DNA from: Natronococcus pandeyae
Lineage (GTDB): Archaea > Halobacteriota > Halobacteria > Halobacteriales > Natrialbaceae
Assembly: GCF_008122205.1 (NCBI RefSeq)
Contig: NZ_PHNJ01000006.1
Coordinates: forward strand, 186,001 to 250,000
Direction of reading: 5' to 3'
Length of the DNA: 64,000 bases
Position numbers and translations under genes: made by a program. The notes beneath the pieces are model-generated. The model ran no database searches, had not been told where the DNA came from, and saw only the letters and a list, made by a program, of their open reading frames with translations. Position 1 is the first letter of the stretch. Every line of letters begins with the position of its first letter. Below are positions 44,440-52,650 of this stretch, one piece after another.

Positions 44440-44555
44440 GGACTGAAAGGGGCTGGCCCGCTCGAGGTGCGAGGGGACGCAAGCACCGCAGGGAGCGACG
44501 CGACCGAGGAGCGCAGCGAGCCGCAGCCCTCGAGCGGGCTAGGGGCTTTCGCGGT
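44440..44555. repeat. G-rich intergenic element with GGGACTGAAAGGGG core
   Basis: The run TGGGACTGAAAGGGGCTGGC is followed by CGCTCGAGGTGCGAGGGGACGC and later GAGCGCAGCGAGCCGCAGCCC and CTAGGGGCTTTCG. The first phrase and last phrase resemble extragenic sequences that, to my knowledge, recur in haloarchaeal genomes. The near-complementary blocks GGGCTGGCCCGCTCGAG and CTCGAGCGGGCTAG could form a long stem. Its family and role are unknown. Confidence 0.5.
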
Positions 44556-44579
44556 ATTCACGACGGGAGCAGCTCCTGC

Positions 44580-44720
44580 TCGCACGAACACACTGGATTG
44601 CCACACCCTCCCCAGCCGATTCGCTCACCGCGTTCGCTCATCCCTCGCGCAGTATTATCGACCGACCTTACTGACGTTCGGTCGGTCGACAGCGCGCGCC
44701 ACCGGAGCAAAGGGTGGGAA
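44580..44720. repeat. Dispersed intergenic repeat, copy 2
   Basis: Contains CCACACCCTCCCCAGCCG, CGCTCATCCCTCGC and CAGCGCGCGCCACCG in the same order as the copy at 36884-37040. Here the variable middle contains a palindromic stretch, CGACCGAC and GTCGGTCG, around CTTACTGACGTTC. No reading frame is kept. Confidence 0.7.
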
Positions 44721-44895
44721 TCCACGGATGATACATCGTCCGCCTGTACGTAACACGATTGTTACGCGATAGTCTGAATAAAAACCGTGCTACTGTCTAC
44801 TGGTAGCGCGTCGACAACTGATCGGCCGCCAGCGCTAGCTGATGTCTCACACACTACGCAAAGATTGAACAACTCTGGTTCAGTAGCCGACGGTA

Positions 44896-45606
44896 ATGGT
44901 CGAGAAGAACGCCGTTCGTCGGTCGTACGACGAGATCGCCGAGGCGTACGCCGCACAGCGGTCCGAGAACGGTCGGGCAACGCAGTTCCTGGAAGGGTTT
45001 CTCGAGTCGCTGCCCGATTCGGCCCGCGTTCTCGACGCCGGCTGTGGACAGGGGACGCCGGTGCTCACCCGGCTGAGCGAGTCGACGACGGCGACGGCGT
45101 TCGGCGTCGATTTTTCGCGTGGACAGCTAGAACTGGCCGCGGCCAACGCGCCCGGCGCATCCCTCGTGCAGGGCGACATGACGACGCTTCCGCTCGAGGC
45201 CGCGACGGTCGACGCCGTCGTCGCCTACTGGTCGCTGATCCACATCCCGATGGACGACCACCAGGCGGTCGTCGACGAGTTCGCCCGCGTCTTGCGGCCG
45301 GGCGGTCGGCTACTGCTGTGTGAGGGTACGAACCGGTGGGCCGGCGAGAACCCCGACTGGCTCGAGAGCGGCGTTCGGATGGAGTGGAACATCGCCGGCG
45401 CGGACGCCACGCGGGAACAGTTACGGACCGCCGGCTTCGAGATCGCCGACGAGTGGGGGGTTCCGGAGGAACTGAACGAGGAGAAAGACGCTGACGACGA
45501 AGACGCTGACGGCGCTGACGCCGCCGACGAAGACGGTGATGAGAACGCCGGGGAATACCCGTGGACGTTCTTTGCCGCGCGACTCCAACCGGACGGGAAC
45601 GACTGA
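44896..45606 (+). CDS. Class I SAM-dependent methyltransferase
   Basis: The 236-residue protein has the Rossmann SAM motifs: RVLDAGCGQGTPVL (motif I, near 43), GVDFSRGQLELA (motif II), and LVQGDMTTLPLEAATVDAVV with the following PGGRLLLCEG (post I). The C-terminal region has an acidic insert (EKDADDEDADGADAADED). Substrate unknown; it could methylate a small molecule. It is upstream of the arsenic genes but 180 bases away, with a TATA box in between, so not obviously part of that operon. Confidence 0.85.
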   Translation: MVEKNAVRRSYDEIAEAYAAQRSENGRATQFLEGFLESLPDSARVLDAGCGQGTPVLTRLSESTTATAFGVDFSRGQLELAAANAPGASLVQGDMTTLPLEAATVDAVVAYWSLIHIPMDDHQAVVDEFARVLRPGGRLLLCEGTNRWAGENPDWLESGVRMEWNIAGADATREQLRTAGFEIADEWGVPEELNEEKDADDEDADGADAADEDGDENAGEYPWTFFAARLQPDGND

Positions 45607-45694
45607 AATCGACTATTTTCGATTCGTCTGTAGAGGATCACTGGCAGAGTACTGGTCGATCTAGTTGACTATACTGCTCTCAGTACGATCCAGA

Positions 45695-45704
45695 GGTATA
45701 TAGC
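45695..45704 (+). promoter_or_regulatory. TATA box of the arsenic-response pair
   Basis: GGTATATAGC is a strong TATA-like sequence about 85-90 bases before the ArsR ATG at 45786, implying a leader of about 60 bases. A shorter leader would apply if the in-frame GTG at 45735 is used. Confidence 0.4.
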
Positions 45705-45785
45705 CGTCGATACCCAACCTACTCGAGCGAAGGCGTGGCTCGGGCTCCCACCCGATACCAGCAGAACAAATCGAACATACACGAT

Positions 45786-46172
45786 ATGTCTGAGACCAAC
45801 GAGACGCTCGAGGAGGTCTGTCGAACCCTCGAGCAACTGTACGACGACGAGGATCCGACCGCGGGACTCGAACAGCGCCGGCCCAACGAGGACGCGGTGG
45901 AAACGCAGGCGACTGTCTTCGGGGCGCTCGCGAACGACCACCGAATTCGCGTGCTCGAGGCGCTCCGTGAGGGCGAACTGTGCGCCTGCGAGTTGCAGGT
46001 CGTCCTCGAGGCCCCCCAGTCGACGGTCGCGAGCCACCTGCGAACGCTTCGGGATGCGGGGCTGGTAAAATCCAGAAAGAAGGGGAAGTGGACGTACTAC
46101 CGGATCGCGGACACCGCGGTCCTCGAGTTGCTCGACCTCGCGACCGCCGTTGCGGTTCCGGAGAACGACTGA
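45786..46172 (+). CDS. ArsR-family metalloregulator
   Basis: The ATG at 45786 gives 128 residues: an acidic arm, then a winged helix-turn-helix (VFGALANDHRIRVLEALREG, STVASHLRTLRDAGLVKSRK, KWTYYRIAD). Cys66 and Cys68 in ELCACEL match the ELCVCDL metal site of ArsR repressors, where As(III) or Sb(III) binding releases DNA. It probably represses its own operon with the arsenite methyltransferase 15 bases downstream. A third cysteine at residue 12 might join the metal site. Confidence 0.87.
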   Translation: MSETNETLEEVCRTLEQLYDDEDPTAGLEQRRPNEDAVETQATVFGALANDHRIRVLEALREGELCACELQVVLEAPQSTVASHLRTLRDAGLVKSRKKGKWTYYRIADTAVLELLDLATAVAVPEND

Positions 46173-46187
46173 TTCGACACGACAGTT

Positions 46188-47024
46188 ATGACAGACACGG
46201 CTAACACACCGACTGACGACACGCCGACCGACGACGTGTCAGCCAACGACACATCGACCGATGTACCGGACTCCGACCAGCGAACGAACGTTCGCGAGGA
46301 GTACGGCGAAATCGCCGGTAGCGACGAGGGGTGTTGTGGCTCGAACGCCGAGAGTTTCGACGTGACGGAATCGGAGACGACCACCGATCGAACGCTCTCG
46401 CTGGGCTACGAGCGGGACGACCTCGAGGACACCCCCGAGGGCTCGAACCTCGGCCTCGGCTGCGGCAACCCGGTCGCGATTTCGCAACTCGAACCCGGCG
46501 AGACGGTGCTCGACCTCGGCTCCGGCGGCGGGTTCGATTGCTTCCTCGCGGCGCGGGAGGTCGGCCCCGAGGGGCGCGTCATCGGCGTCGACATGACGCC
46601 GGAGATGCTCGAGCGCGCCAGGGAGAACGCCCGGGAGAGCGACCTCGAGAACGTCGAGTTCCGTCTCGGCGAGATCGAACACCTGCCCGTCGCGGACGAG
46701 TCGGTCGACGCGATCATCTCGAACTGCGTCGTCAACCTCTCGCCGGCGAAGCCGCGGGTGCTCGCCGAGGCGTTCAGGGTGCTTCGACCCGGCGGCAGGC
46801 TCGCGATTTCCGACCTGGTCGCGACCGAACCGCTCCCTCGAGAGGTTCGAGAGAATCCCGACGCCGTTTCGGCCTGCGTCGGCGGCGCCGCGACGATAGC
46901 CGAGATGGAGACCTGGCTCGACGACGCGGGGTTCGTCGACGGCTCGATCACGGTCGAAGGCGAGTGGACCGACGGGGAGCTTCCGATCGTCTCCGCCCGG
47001 ATCGAGGGTCGAAAGCCAACGTAG
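46188..47024 (+). CDS. arsM: Arsenite methyltransferase
   Basis: The 278-residue protein is ArsM-like: it adds methyl groups from SAM to As(III), forming less harmful or volatile species. Motif I is VLDLGSGGGFDCFLAA (near 107), and the conserved cysteines are visible: Cys49-Cys50 in EGCCGSN, Cys92 in LGCGNP, Cys180 in ISNCVVNLSP and Cys230 in SACVGGA. The last two are the ArsM-family arsenic ligands. The N-terminal 45 residues are a Thr/Asp-rich, low-complexity extension. The gene follows the ArsR repressor at 15 bases, forming an arsenic response operon. Confidence 0.9.
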   Translation: MTDTANTPTDDTPTDDVSANDTSTDVPDSDQRTNVREEYGEIAGSDEGCCGSNAESFDVTESETTTDRTLSLGYERDDLEDTPEGSNLGLGCGNPVAISQLEPGETVLDLGSGGGFDCFLAAREVGPEGRVIGVDMTPEMLERARENARESDLENVEFRLGEIEHLPVADESVDAIISNCVVNLSPAKPRVLAEAFRVLRPGGRLAISDLVATEPLPREVRENPDAVSACVGGAATIAEMETWLDDAGFVDGSITVEGEWTDGELPIVSARIEGRKPT

Positions 47025-47054
47025 GGTAGCGAACGCGGGAGCAGGGGAACGCAG

Positions 47055-47537
47055 CTACGCTCGAGGATCGCAGTCCGGTCCCGGATACTCGCCGTCTTCG
47101 GCCGCCTCGTAGAGGCTCTCGGGATCGAACAGACGGGCGAACGCGTCCGGCGGACGAACGCTCACCGAGACGCGGGGCTGGAGCGAGAGCCCTGCCTTCG
47201 CCGAACTGAGTCGCTCGTCGTAGGAGAGGAGGTGTGCCGCCTCCCCGCGATAGGCCGAGGCGAGCGCCGGATGGTCGTCCTCCGGGTGGTCGACGACGAC
47301 GCGATCGGCCTCGAGTCGCTCGCGGTGGTCCGCGGCGAGGTTCTCGTCCGCGAGCGCGGCGACGAGCCGTTCGGTCTCCTCGAGCAGGTGATCGCTCGCG
47401 ACGAGTTCGATCCAGGAGTGCCGACGGACGTGATCGAGTGCCGCGCGGGCGTCGCCGCCGACGAGCAGGTCGGCCGCGAGCACCGCCGGATCGGCGACGA
47501 CGCGGGTCGGGTCGGGCTCGTCGCGGCGCTCACTCAT
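47055..47537 (-). CDS. PIN-like domain protein, toxin or nuclease candidate
   Basis: The 160-residue protein starts SERRDEPDPTRVVADPAVLAADLLVGG: an early conserved Asp after a beta strand, as in PIN domains. Further acidic positions lie at ETERLVAALADENL and DHPALASAYRGEAAHLLSYDERL, the usual late PIN motif (E/D near a strand with L-S-x-D). PIN domains are Mg-dependent RNases, as in VapC toxins. The start overlaps the end of a 35-residue gene by eight bases, as in an antitoxin-toxin pair. Confidence 0.65.
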   Translation of the reverse strand: MSERRDEPDPTRVVADPAVLAADLLVGGDARAALDHVRRHSWIELVASDHLLEETERLVAALADENLAADHRERLEADRVVVDHPEDDHPALASAYRGEAAHLLSYDERLSSAKAGLSLQPRVSVSVRPPDAFARLFDPESLYEAAEDGEYPGPDCDPRA

Positions 47538-47637
47538 CTCGCTCCTCAGTCTGCGCGTCGTACGTTTCTCGGACGTCCTCGAGGTCGATGTCGTACTCGG
47601 TGCCTCGATCGAACAAATCCTCCCAGCTAGCGGTCAT
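47530..47637 (-). CDS. 35-residue partner gene overlapping the PIN gene
   Basis: From the ATG at 47635-47637 the product is 35 residues: ASWEDLFDRGTEYDIDLEDV and RETYDAQTEERDE. It is acidic, helical at the end, and overlaps the PIN-domain start, so both are translated from one message. Its size is too small for a full VapB, but it could be the antidote helix or a cofactor peptide. A longer upstream frame has shadow composition. Confidence 0.5.
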   Translation of the reverse strand: MTASWEDLFDRGTEYDIDLEDVRETYDAQTEERDE

Positions 47638-47755
47638 TAGCGGACGTTCGATGCGAGGGGAAAAAGGAACTCCGCTCCCGGAGGGATTTTCGTCTCTCGG
47701 GAGTCGACGCGACGACTGGCCTCGAGCCGAACCGGTTTCCCGACCGGACGTCGCT

Positions 47756-48784
47756 TCAGGCGTGCTCGAGGTACTGCTCGACACACCAGACCCACTCGCC
47801 GTAGCTGGGGAAGTGGATCCCCCACCAGGTGTAGCCGTCGTTTTCCTCGGGGCCGTTCATGATCTCTCCCTCGGTGCCTTCCGGGTACGTCCGCTTGACC
47901 TCGTAGTCGAGGCCGGGGCCTTCGCGGCCGTTGAGATCGGCCGTGGTTCGGACCTGGTCGCCGTCCTGGAACTTGTGATCGCCACCGCCGCCACCGCCAT
48001 CGCCGGAGAGGAAGTCTCTGTAACGGTCGTTCTCCCAGTCGGGGCCGGGACAGCTCTTGGCCGGCATGTCGTCGCACGTCCCGTTAGACGTGTAGTCCTG
48101 TGGCGAGTGCCGGTGCGTGAGGATCCCACCCTCGTACTGACACATCGCGTCCGGGTGGTCGTAGAAGTTCACCGGGATGTCGTAGTGGTCGGCCAGATAG
48201 TGGACGAGATCGGCCGACGTCTGGTAACACTCGTCGGTGAAGTAGTTCCCGTAATCCTCGTGCCACTCGTGTTCGATGCCGATCGAGTTGGCGTTCGACC
48301 CCCGTGCGTGGTGAGCGATGTCGCCGTGGTTGACCATCTGCGTACAGTGGCCCGGCGCTCCCGACGTATGGTCGTAGTTGCTGACCACGTAGTGGGCGCT
48401 GACGTTGCGGTCGTTGTCCCGCTCGAAGTAGTCGATACAGCCCTGGTAGGTGGTCACCGCACAGTGGACGACGATCCAGTTGATGTCCGCCGCGCCGCGG
48501 CTCGACGAGGTGTAGTTGTTCGAGTGAGCCGAGACGTACTGATCCGACGGATGATCGTCCCGGTGGTGTGCGCTCGCCTGCATCGAGGCGCTGCCGGCAA
48601 TCCCCGTCACCGCGAGACCGGATACGGCGGTCTTCTTCAACAAACTCCGTCGTGAGTCCGTGTCGACTTTGGGACCCCGAGGGCGGTCGCCCCCGCCCGC
48701 CCCGCCAGTACTCTCTACCGGCCGAACGTCGCTGTAATCGTCGATCTGTTCCGCTGTCTCGTCCGAGTCGTGATATCGACACAT
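47756..48784 (-). CDS. Tat-exported N-acetylmuramoyl-L-alanine amidase with SH3b domain
   Basis: The 342-residue protein begins with a long acidic region, then a twin-arginine signal (DSRRSLLKKTAVSGLAVTG, residues 43-61). The Amidase_2 domain covers about 98-262: WIVVHCAVTT (zinc His107), SIGIEHEW near 167, LTHRHSP (zinc His224) and SCPGPDW (zinc Cys245). A glycine linker leads to an SH3b domain (270-340: GDQVRTTADLNGREGPGLDY, then GEIMNGPEENDGYTWWGIHF). Enzymes of this class cut the amide bond between muramic acid and the stem peptide of bacterial cell walls. Haloarchaea have no murein, so the target must be foreign bacteria or their debris. The gene is likely of bacterial origin but the codon use is haloarchaeal. 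Confidence 0.9.
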   Translation of the reverse strand: MCRYHDSDETAEQIDDYSDVRPVESTGGAGGGDRPRGPKVDTDSRRSLLKKTAVSGLAVTGIAGSASMQASAHHRDDHPSDQYVSAHSNNYTSSSRGAADINWIVVHCAVTTYQGCIDYFERDNDRNVSAHYVVSNYDHTSGAPGHCTQMVNHGDIAHHARGSNANSIGIEHEWHEDYGNYFTDECYQTSADLVHYLADHYDIPVNFYDHPDAMCQYEGGILTHRHSPQDYTSNGTCDDMPAKSCPGPDWENDRYRDFLSGDGGGGGGDHKFQDGDQVRTTADLNGREGPGLDYEVKRTYPEGTEGEIMNGPEENDGYTWWGIHFPSYGEWVWCVEQYLEHA

Positions 48785-49121
48785 CGGTTGGTGTTGCTGA
48801 TTGTTTCGGCAGATGCCGCTGCCTGCCCGTTAGCTACCCTGTCCGCCAGATTTCACCTCCGAATTGCGTTTCCTGTATAGAACCTCTGTATGAGAATAAT
48901 ACACATAAAATCCATTGTAAGTATTGATATAATAATAGCTAGAACTGTAGTTGGATTTAAACCTGGAAAACCGCCGCCAGTCTCGGCGGGGCAACTGACG
49001 AACGGGGACGGATCCACCGAGCGTCACCAGTCTCCGACTGAGCACCCCGACAGAGCGGACCGGTTTCACCGTCGCTACTCTCGGACGATTCAGATCGCAC
49101 TAACGGATGAGTACCCCCATC
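48785..49121. other. Intergenic region with an A+T-rich core
   Basis: About 340 bases separate the amidase start from the end of the transporter gene. The core (48885-48962) is strongly A+T-rich and probably contains the amidase promoter. The rest is mixed sequence with no open frame of quality and no repeat seen. Confidence 0.5.
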
Positions 49122-50225
49122 TCAATCCAGGCGCGAAACTCCCCAGAACGCGACGGCACCGAGGACGAACGCGACGCCGACGTTGATCGCGAGGCCGACG
49201 ACCCCGACGCCGACGACGAGCGCGAGCGAGCGTCCGTCGGTAACGGGTTCGAACGCCGCCCGACCGAGCTCGAGCGCGACGACGACCAGCAGGACGCCGA
49301 GCAGGGCGAGCGGGAACGCGGCGAGCAGGGCTCCCGCGGCGACCAGCGCGAGCGCGAGGTAACCGATCCCGAGAAGGACGTTCGCGCCGCCGGTTCGCGC
49401 GCCGAAGGCGTGTTTGCCCGCCAGCCCGCCGCTGCCGTGACACATCGGGACGCCACCGAACGGGATCGCGGCGAGGCAGGTGACGCCCATACTCTGGGAG
49501 AGGTCGTCAGCCCTCACCTCCCGGTCGTAGAGATCGCCACAGAGCAGCGCCGTCGCGATCGCCGCGTTGCCGATCGTCATCCCGAGCTGGGCGACGGTTC
49601 CCTCGAGCGCGGCCGTCGTGATCGCCGGCGAACCAGCGGGAAAGAGCGCCGGATCTGGTACTCGAGGCGTCGGAACGCCGGTCGCCGCGACGGCCGCGGT
49701 CGCACCGAGCGCGAGGACGACCAGCACGCTCACCCGCCGGTAGCCGACGAGTGCGAGCGCGACGACCACGGCGAGTCCTGCGATCGCGACGGGTACGTTC
49801 CCCATCGAGAGGCCGACGGCGGCCTCGAGCAACAGCAGGGCGACGGCGAACTGGACGCCCCGAATCACGGGTTCGCCGACGATGCGCTGGAGGTGGCCGA
49901 CGAAGCCGAATCGTCCGACTGCGAGCAAAACCCCGCCCGCGAGCAGCCCGGCCGCCGCGAGTTCCGGATAGGAGAGCGAGCCGACGATCGCCAGTCCGAC
50001 GAGGGCCTTCATCGGCTCGACCGAGAGGGGAATGCCGTAGTAGAGCCCCCAGACGATCTGGAAGACGCCGAAGCCGACGAGGACGTGTGGCAGCGAGACA
50101 GTCGTCGTCGCGGCCAGCGCCACGAGAAGCGGAAGGACCGTAATCGAATCACCTAGCGCACCCGTCAGCTCACCCGTCGTGAACTCGAGATCCGGCCACG
50201 TCTCGAAACGGACCGAGTACGCCAT
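49122..50225 (-). CDS. MOT1-type sulfate/molybdate transporter
   Basis: The 367-residue protein has about ten hydrophobic segments and the MFS_MOT1 signatures: GELTGALGDSITVLPLLVAL near the start, the conserved FGVFQIVWGLYYGIPLSVEP stretch and PMCHGSGGLAGKHAFGARTG near residue 265. MOT1 proteins carry molybdate in plants and algae; bacterial and archaeal relatives are annotated as molybdate or sulfate carriers. It spans the cell membrane. No molybdopterin gene is near. Confidence 0.82.
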   Translation of the reverse strand: MAYSVRFETWPDLEFTTGELTGALGDSITVLPLLVALAATTTVSLPHVLVGFGVFQIVWGLYYGIPLSVEPMKALVGLAIVGSLSYPELAAAGLLAGGVLLAVGRFGFVGHLQRIVGEPVIRGVQFAVALLLLEAAVGLSMGNVPVAIAGLAVVVALALVGYRRVSVLVVLALGATAAVAATGVPTPRVPDPALFPAGSPAITTAALEGTVAQLGMTIGNAAIATALLCGDLYDREVRADDLSQSMGVTCLAAIPFGGVPMCHGSGGLAGKHAFGARTGGANVLLGIGYLALALVAAGALLAAFPLALLGVLLVVVALELGRAAFEPVTDGRSLALVVGVGVVGLAINVGVAFVLGAVAFWGVSRLD

Positions 50226-50310
50226 CTACGGCCGCTTGGACGCCGACGGACTTCACCCTTGTCAGTAATCGTTCGCGATTCATTCGATCAGATAGTGAAA
50301 CGGGATTCGG

Positions 50311-51177
50311 TTACGACTCGAGCGCCCGAGAGAGGATCGACTCGAGTTCGGTCTCGTCGTCAGCCTCGAGTGGCCGGAGCGGTCGACGGAGTCGACCCGC
50401 GGGCTGATCGCGGAGTTCGAGGGCGGCTTTGACGCCCGGCACGCCGAACCGCGCGGTGACCGCGTGGTTGAGTTCGACGAACGCGGCGTTGCGGTCGCGC
50501 GCCTCGTCGGTCCGACCCTCGCGGTGGAGCCGAAACACCTCGCTCGCCGCCTCGGGAACGACGTTCGCGACCGCCAGGACGCCGCCGTCGGCGCCGGCCG
50601 CGAGTCCGGCCGCGTAGGTGCTGCCGCTGCCGACCAGCACCGAGAACGACTCCTCGTCAGTGTGATCGACGATCCGCTGGATCGAGCCGAGGCTCCCGCT
50701 CGAGTCCTTGATGCCGGCGATATTCTCGTGGCCCGCGAGCGCACCGACCGTTCGCGGCGAGAGCGCGTGGTCCGTAAACTTGGGGACGCTGTAGAGGTAG
50801 ATCGGAATCGGCGACGCGTCGGCGACGTCCCGGTAGTAGGCGGCCAGCTCCGCGTCGTCGGAGCCGTAGTAGGACGGCGTGATCACGAGCGCTGCGTCAG
50901 CGCCCGCCGCCGCGGCGCGTTCGGTGGTCTCGAGCGTCGGCTCGAGCCCCTCCTGGCCCGTGCCCGCGAGCACCGGGAGGTCGGTCGCCTCGGCGACGGT
51001 TTCGATAACTTCGACGCGCTCGTCGATCGTCAGCAACGGTGCCTCGCCGGTCGACCCGCAGGGGACGAGGAAGTCGACGCCGGCCGCCTCGAGCCACTCG
51101 ACGAGCGACGTCAGTCGCTCGTGATCGATCGCGCCGTCGGAAAACGGTGTGACGATGGGAACGCCAGTTCCGTGCAT
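50311..51177 (-). CDS. Dihydrodipicolinate synthase family aldolase
   Basis: Reading from the ATG at 51175-51177 the protein is 288 residues, a TIM barrel of the DapA/N-acetylneuraminate lyase/KDG aldolase family. HGTGVPIVTPFSDGAIDHER opens it; VPCGSTGEAPLLT is the pyruvate-binding G-S-T-G-E loop; Lys in IAGIKDSSGS (near 155) forms the Schiff base; the Tyr is in YLYSVPK. The pattern lacks signs that would fix DapA rather than a sugar-acid aldolase. Lysine synthesis neighbours are absent, so a catabolic aldolase is as likely. Confidence 0.85.
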   Translation of the reverse strand: MHGTGVPIVTPFSDGAIDHERLTSLVEWLEAAGVDFLVPCGSTGEAPLLTIDERVEVIETVAEATDLPVLAGTGQEGLEPTLETTERAAAAGADAALVITPSYYGSDDAELAAYYRDVADASPIPIYLYSVPKFTDHALSPRTVGALAGHENIAGIKDSSGSLGSIQRIVDHTDEESFSVLVGSGSTYAAGLAAGADGGVLAVANVVPEAASEVFRLHREGRTDEARDRNAAFVELNHAVTARFGVPGVKAALELRDQPAGRLRRPLRPLEADDETELESILSRALES

Positions 51178-51335
51178 AGGACGGGGTACGGAGAGCCCCG
51201 TCAAGGAAGGTGCGGTTCGGGCAGGCCACGTCGCGTCGGTTGCGAACGCCTACCCGGGGTGGCACCGAGTACTCCGGATGGCATCCGATGGCACGGCACC
51301 CGAGGTGTTTTACCGGGTGTCAACGAGGTGCCAGT

Positions 51336-51857
51336 ATGGAGATCCGGCGATTCGACGCCGAGGGAACGGCCGACGCACGCGCGATCACTCGCATCAACGC
51401 GCTGGCCTGGCGCGAGGCCTACGCCGACCTGCTTCCCGACGAGGTGATCGCGCAGTTCGGGGCCGACCCGTCCGACGAACAGCTACGCGAGTACGCCAAC
51501 CGACTGACGCACGACCGGGACGGGATCTTCCTCGCGGAGATCGACGGCACCGCTCGAGGCTACAGCTACGTCCGGTGGGGCGACGAGACGAAGGACTTCG
51601 TCGGCGACGACGAGGCTGGTCTCAAAGAGATCTACGTCGAACCCGACTACTGGGGCGAGGGGATCGGCACGGCGCTGCTCGAGCGCAGCATCGACGTGCT
51701 ACCGGAGGGCATCGAGCGGCTGCGCCTCGAGATGCTGGACGGCAACGAGGTCGGCCACCGCTTCTACGCGGCTCGCGGCTTCGACCGAACCGGCAGTTCC
51801 GAGTTCGAGATCGCCGGCGAGGCGTATCCGACGGCGATCTACACGCTCGAGTTGTAA
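51336..51857 (+). CDS. GNAT-family acetyltransferase
   Basis: The 173-residue protein has the GNAT layout: an N-terminal strand-helix with INALAWREAYADLLPDEVI, the central strands (GIFLAEIDGTARGYSYVRWG), motif A (LKEIYVEPDYWGEGIGTALLER) that binds acetyl-CoA pyrophosphate, and a late strand (RLEMLDGNEVGHRFYAARGF). The typical R/Q-x-x-G-x-G/A is represented as W-G-E-G-I-G. It acetylates an unknown amine. The start at 51336 is preferred over the longer frame because it begins the fold exactly. Confidence 0.87.
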   Translation: MEIRRFDAEGTADARAITRINALAWREAYADLLPDEVIAQFGADPSDEQLREYANRLTHDRDGIFLAEIDGTARGYSYVRWGDETKDFVGDDEAGLKEIYVEPDYWGEGIGTALLERSIDVLPEGIERLRLEMLDGNEVGHRFYAARGFDRTGSSEFEIAGEAYPTAIYTLEL

Positions 51858-51933
51858 CGGATTCGCTCGTCCAACCTCTCACTCCGACGGATCATGCACA
51901 GCGCTTTTTCGGCAGCCGGGATGGGAACCACAC

Positions 51934-52569
51934 GTGAACGTACTCGTAGCGGGCGCCCACGGCCAGGTCGGACAGCACGCGACCGAACTGCTCGCGCAGA
52001 GCGAGCACGACGTACACGGGATGGTCCGTGACGAGGACCAGACGGAAGCTATCGAATCTCTCGGCGCCGAACCGGTCCTCGCCGACTTGACCGAAGACGT
52101 CACACACGCCGTCGAGGGACGCGACGCGATCGTCTTTGCCGCAGGATCCGGCGGCGACGACGTGTGGGGCGTCGACCGCGACGGGGCGATCAACATCGTC
52201 GACGCCGCGGAAGCCGAGGGGGTAGAGCGCTTCGTGATGTTGAGTTCGATCAACGCCGATCAGCCGGAAAACAGCCCCGAAGCGCTACGGGAGTACCTCC
52301 GCGCGAAGGCCGAGGCCGACGACTACCTCCGTGAGAGCGACCTGACGTACACCATCGTCCGTCCCGGACCGCTCACGAACGAGGAGGGGACCGGCGAGAT
52401 CCGGACCGGGTCGGATCTCGACCGCGACGACGTCGAGATCCCCCGCGAGGACGTCGCGGAGACGCTCGTTATGGCGCTCACGATGGATAGCACGCACGGG
52501 AAGACGTTCGAACTCGCGGCCGGAGACGACCCGATCGAACGGGCGCTCGAGGATCCGCTGGGGGACTGA
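51934..52569 (+). CDS. NAD(P)-binding SDR-like oxidoreductase (atypical)
   Basis: From the GTG at 51934 the protein has 211 residues. NVLVAGAHGQVGQHATELL is the G-x-x-G-x-x-G nucleotide site; VFAAGSGGDDVWGVDRDGAI and FVMLSSINADQPE follow in the places of the SDR catalytic strand, and YTIVRPGPLTNEEGTG is the typical substrate-loop. It belongs to the atypical SDR5/YwnB-like group that lacks the usual Tyr-x3-Lys. Function may be a redox sensor or reductase of quinone-like substrate. Confidence 0.85.
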   Translation: MNVLVAGAHGQVGQHATELLAQSEHDVHGMVRDEDQTEAIESLGAEPVLADLTEDVTHAVEGRDAIVFAAGSGGDDVWGVDRDGAINIVDAAEAEGVERFVMLSSINADQPENSPEALREYLRAKAEADDYLRESDLTYTIVRPGPLTNEEGTGEIRTGSDLDRDDVEIPREDVAETLVMALTMDSTHGKTFELAAGDDPIERALEDPLGD

Positions 52570-52650
52570 TCGGCGCTCGACCGGCGAGTTGGAAAGCGGC
52601 CGCCGGCGCGGATCAGCACCGCTAAGAAGGCGCGATCGAATTCACCACCC

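Larger units (their letters stand above)
44312..44895. other. Intergenic region carrying two repeat-type elements
   Basis: About 580 bases without a gene. It contains a G-rich element at about 44440-44555 and the second copy of the dispersed repeat at about 44580-44715. The last 100 bases before the methyltransferase start contain the more A+T-rich sequence expected of a promoter, around 44770-44785. Confidence 0.55.
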
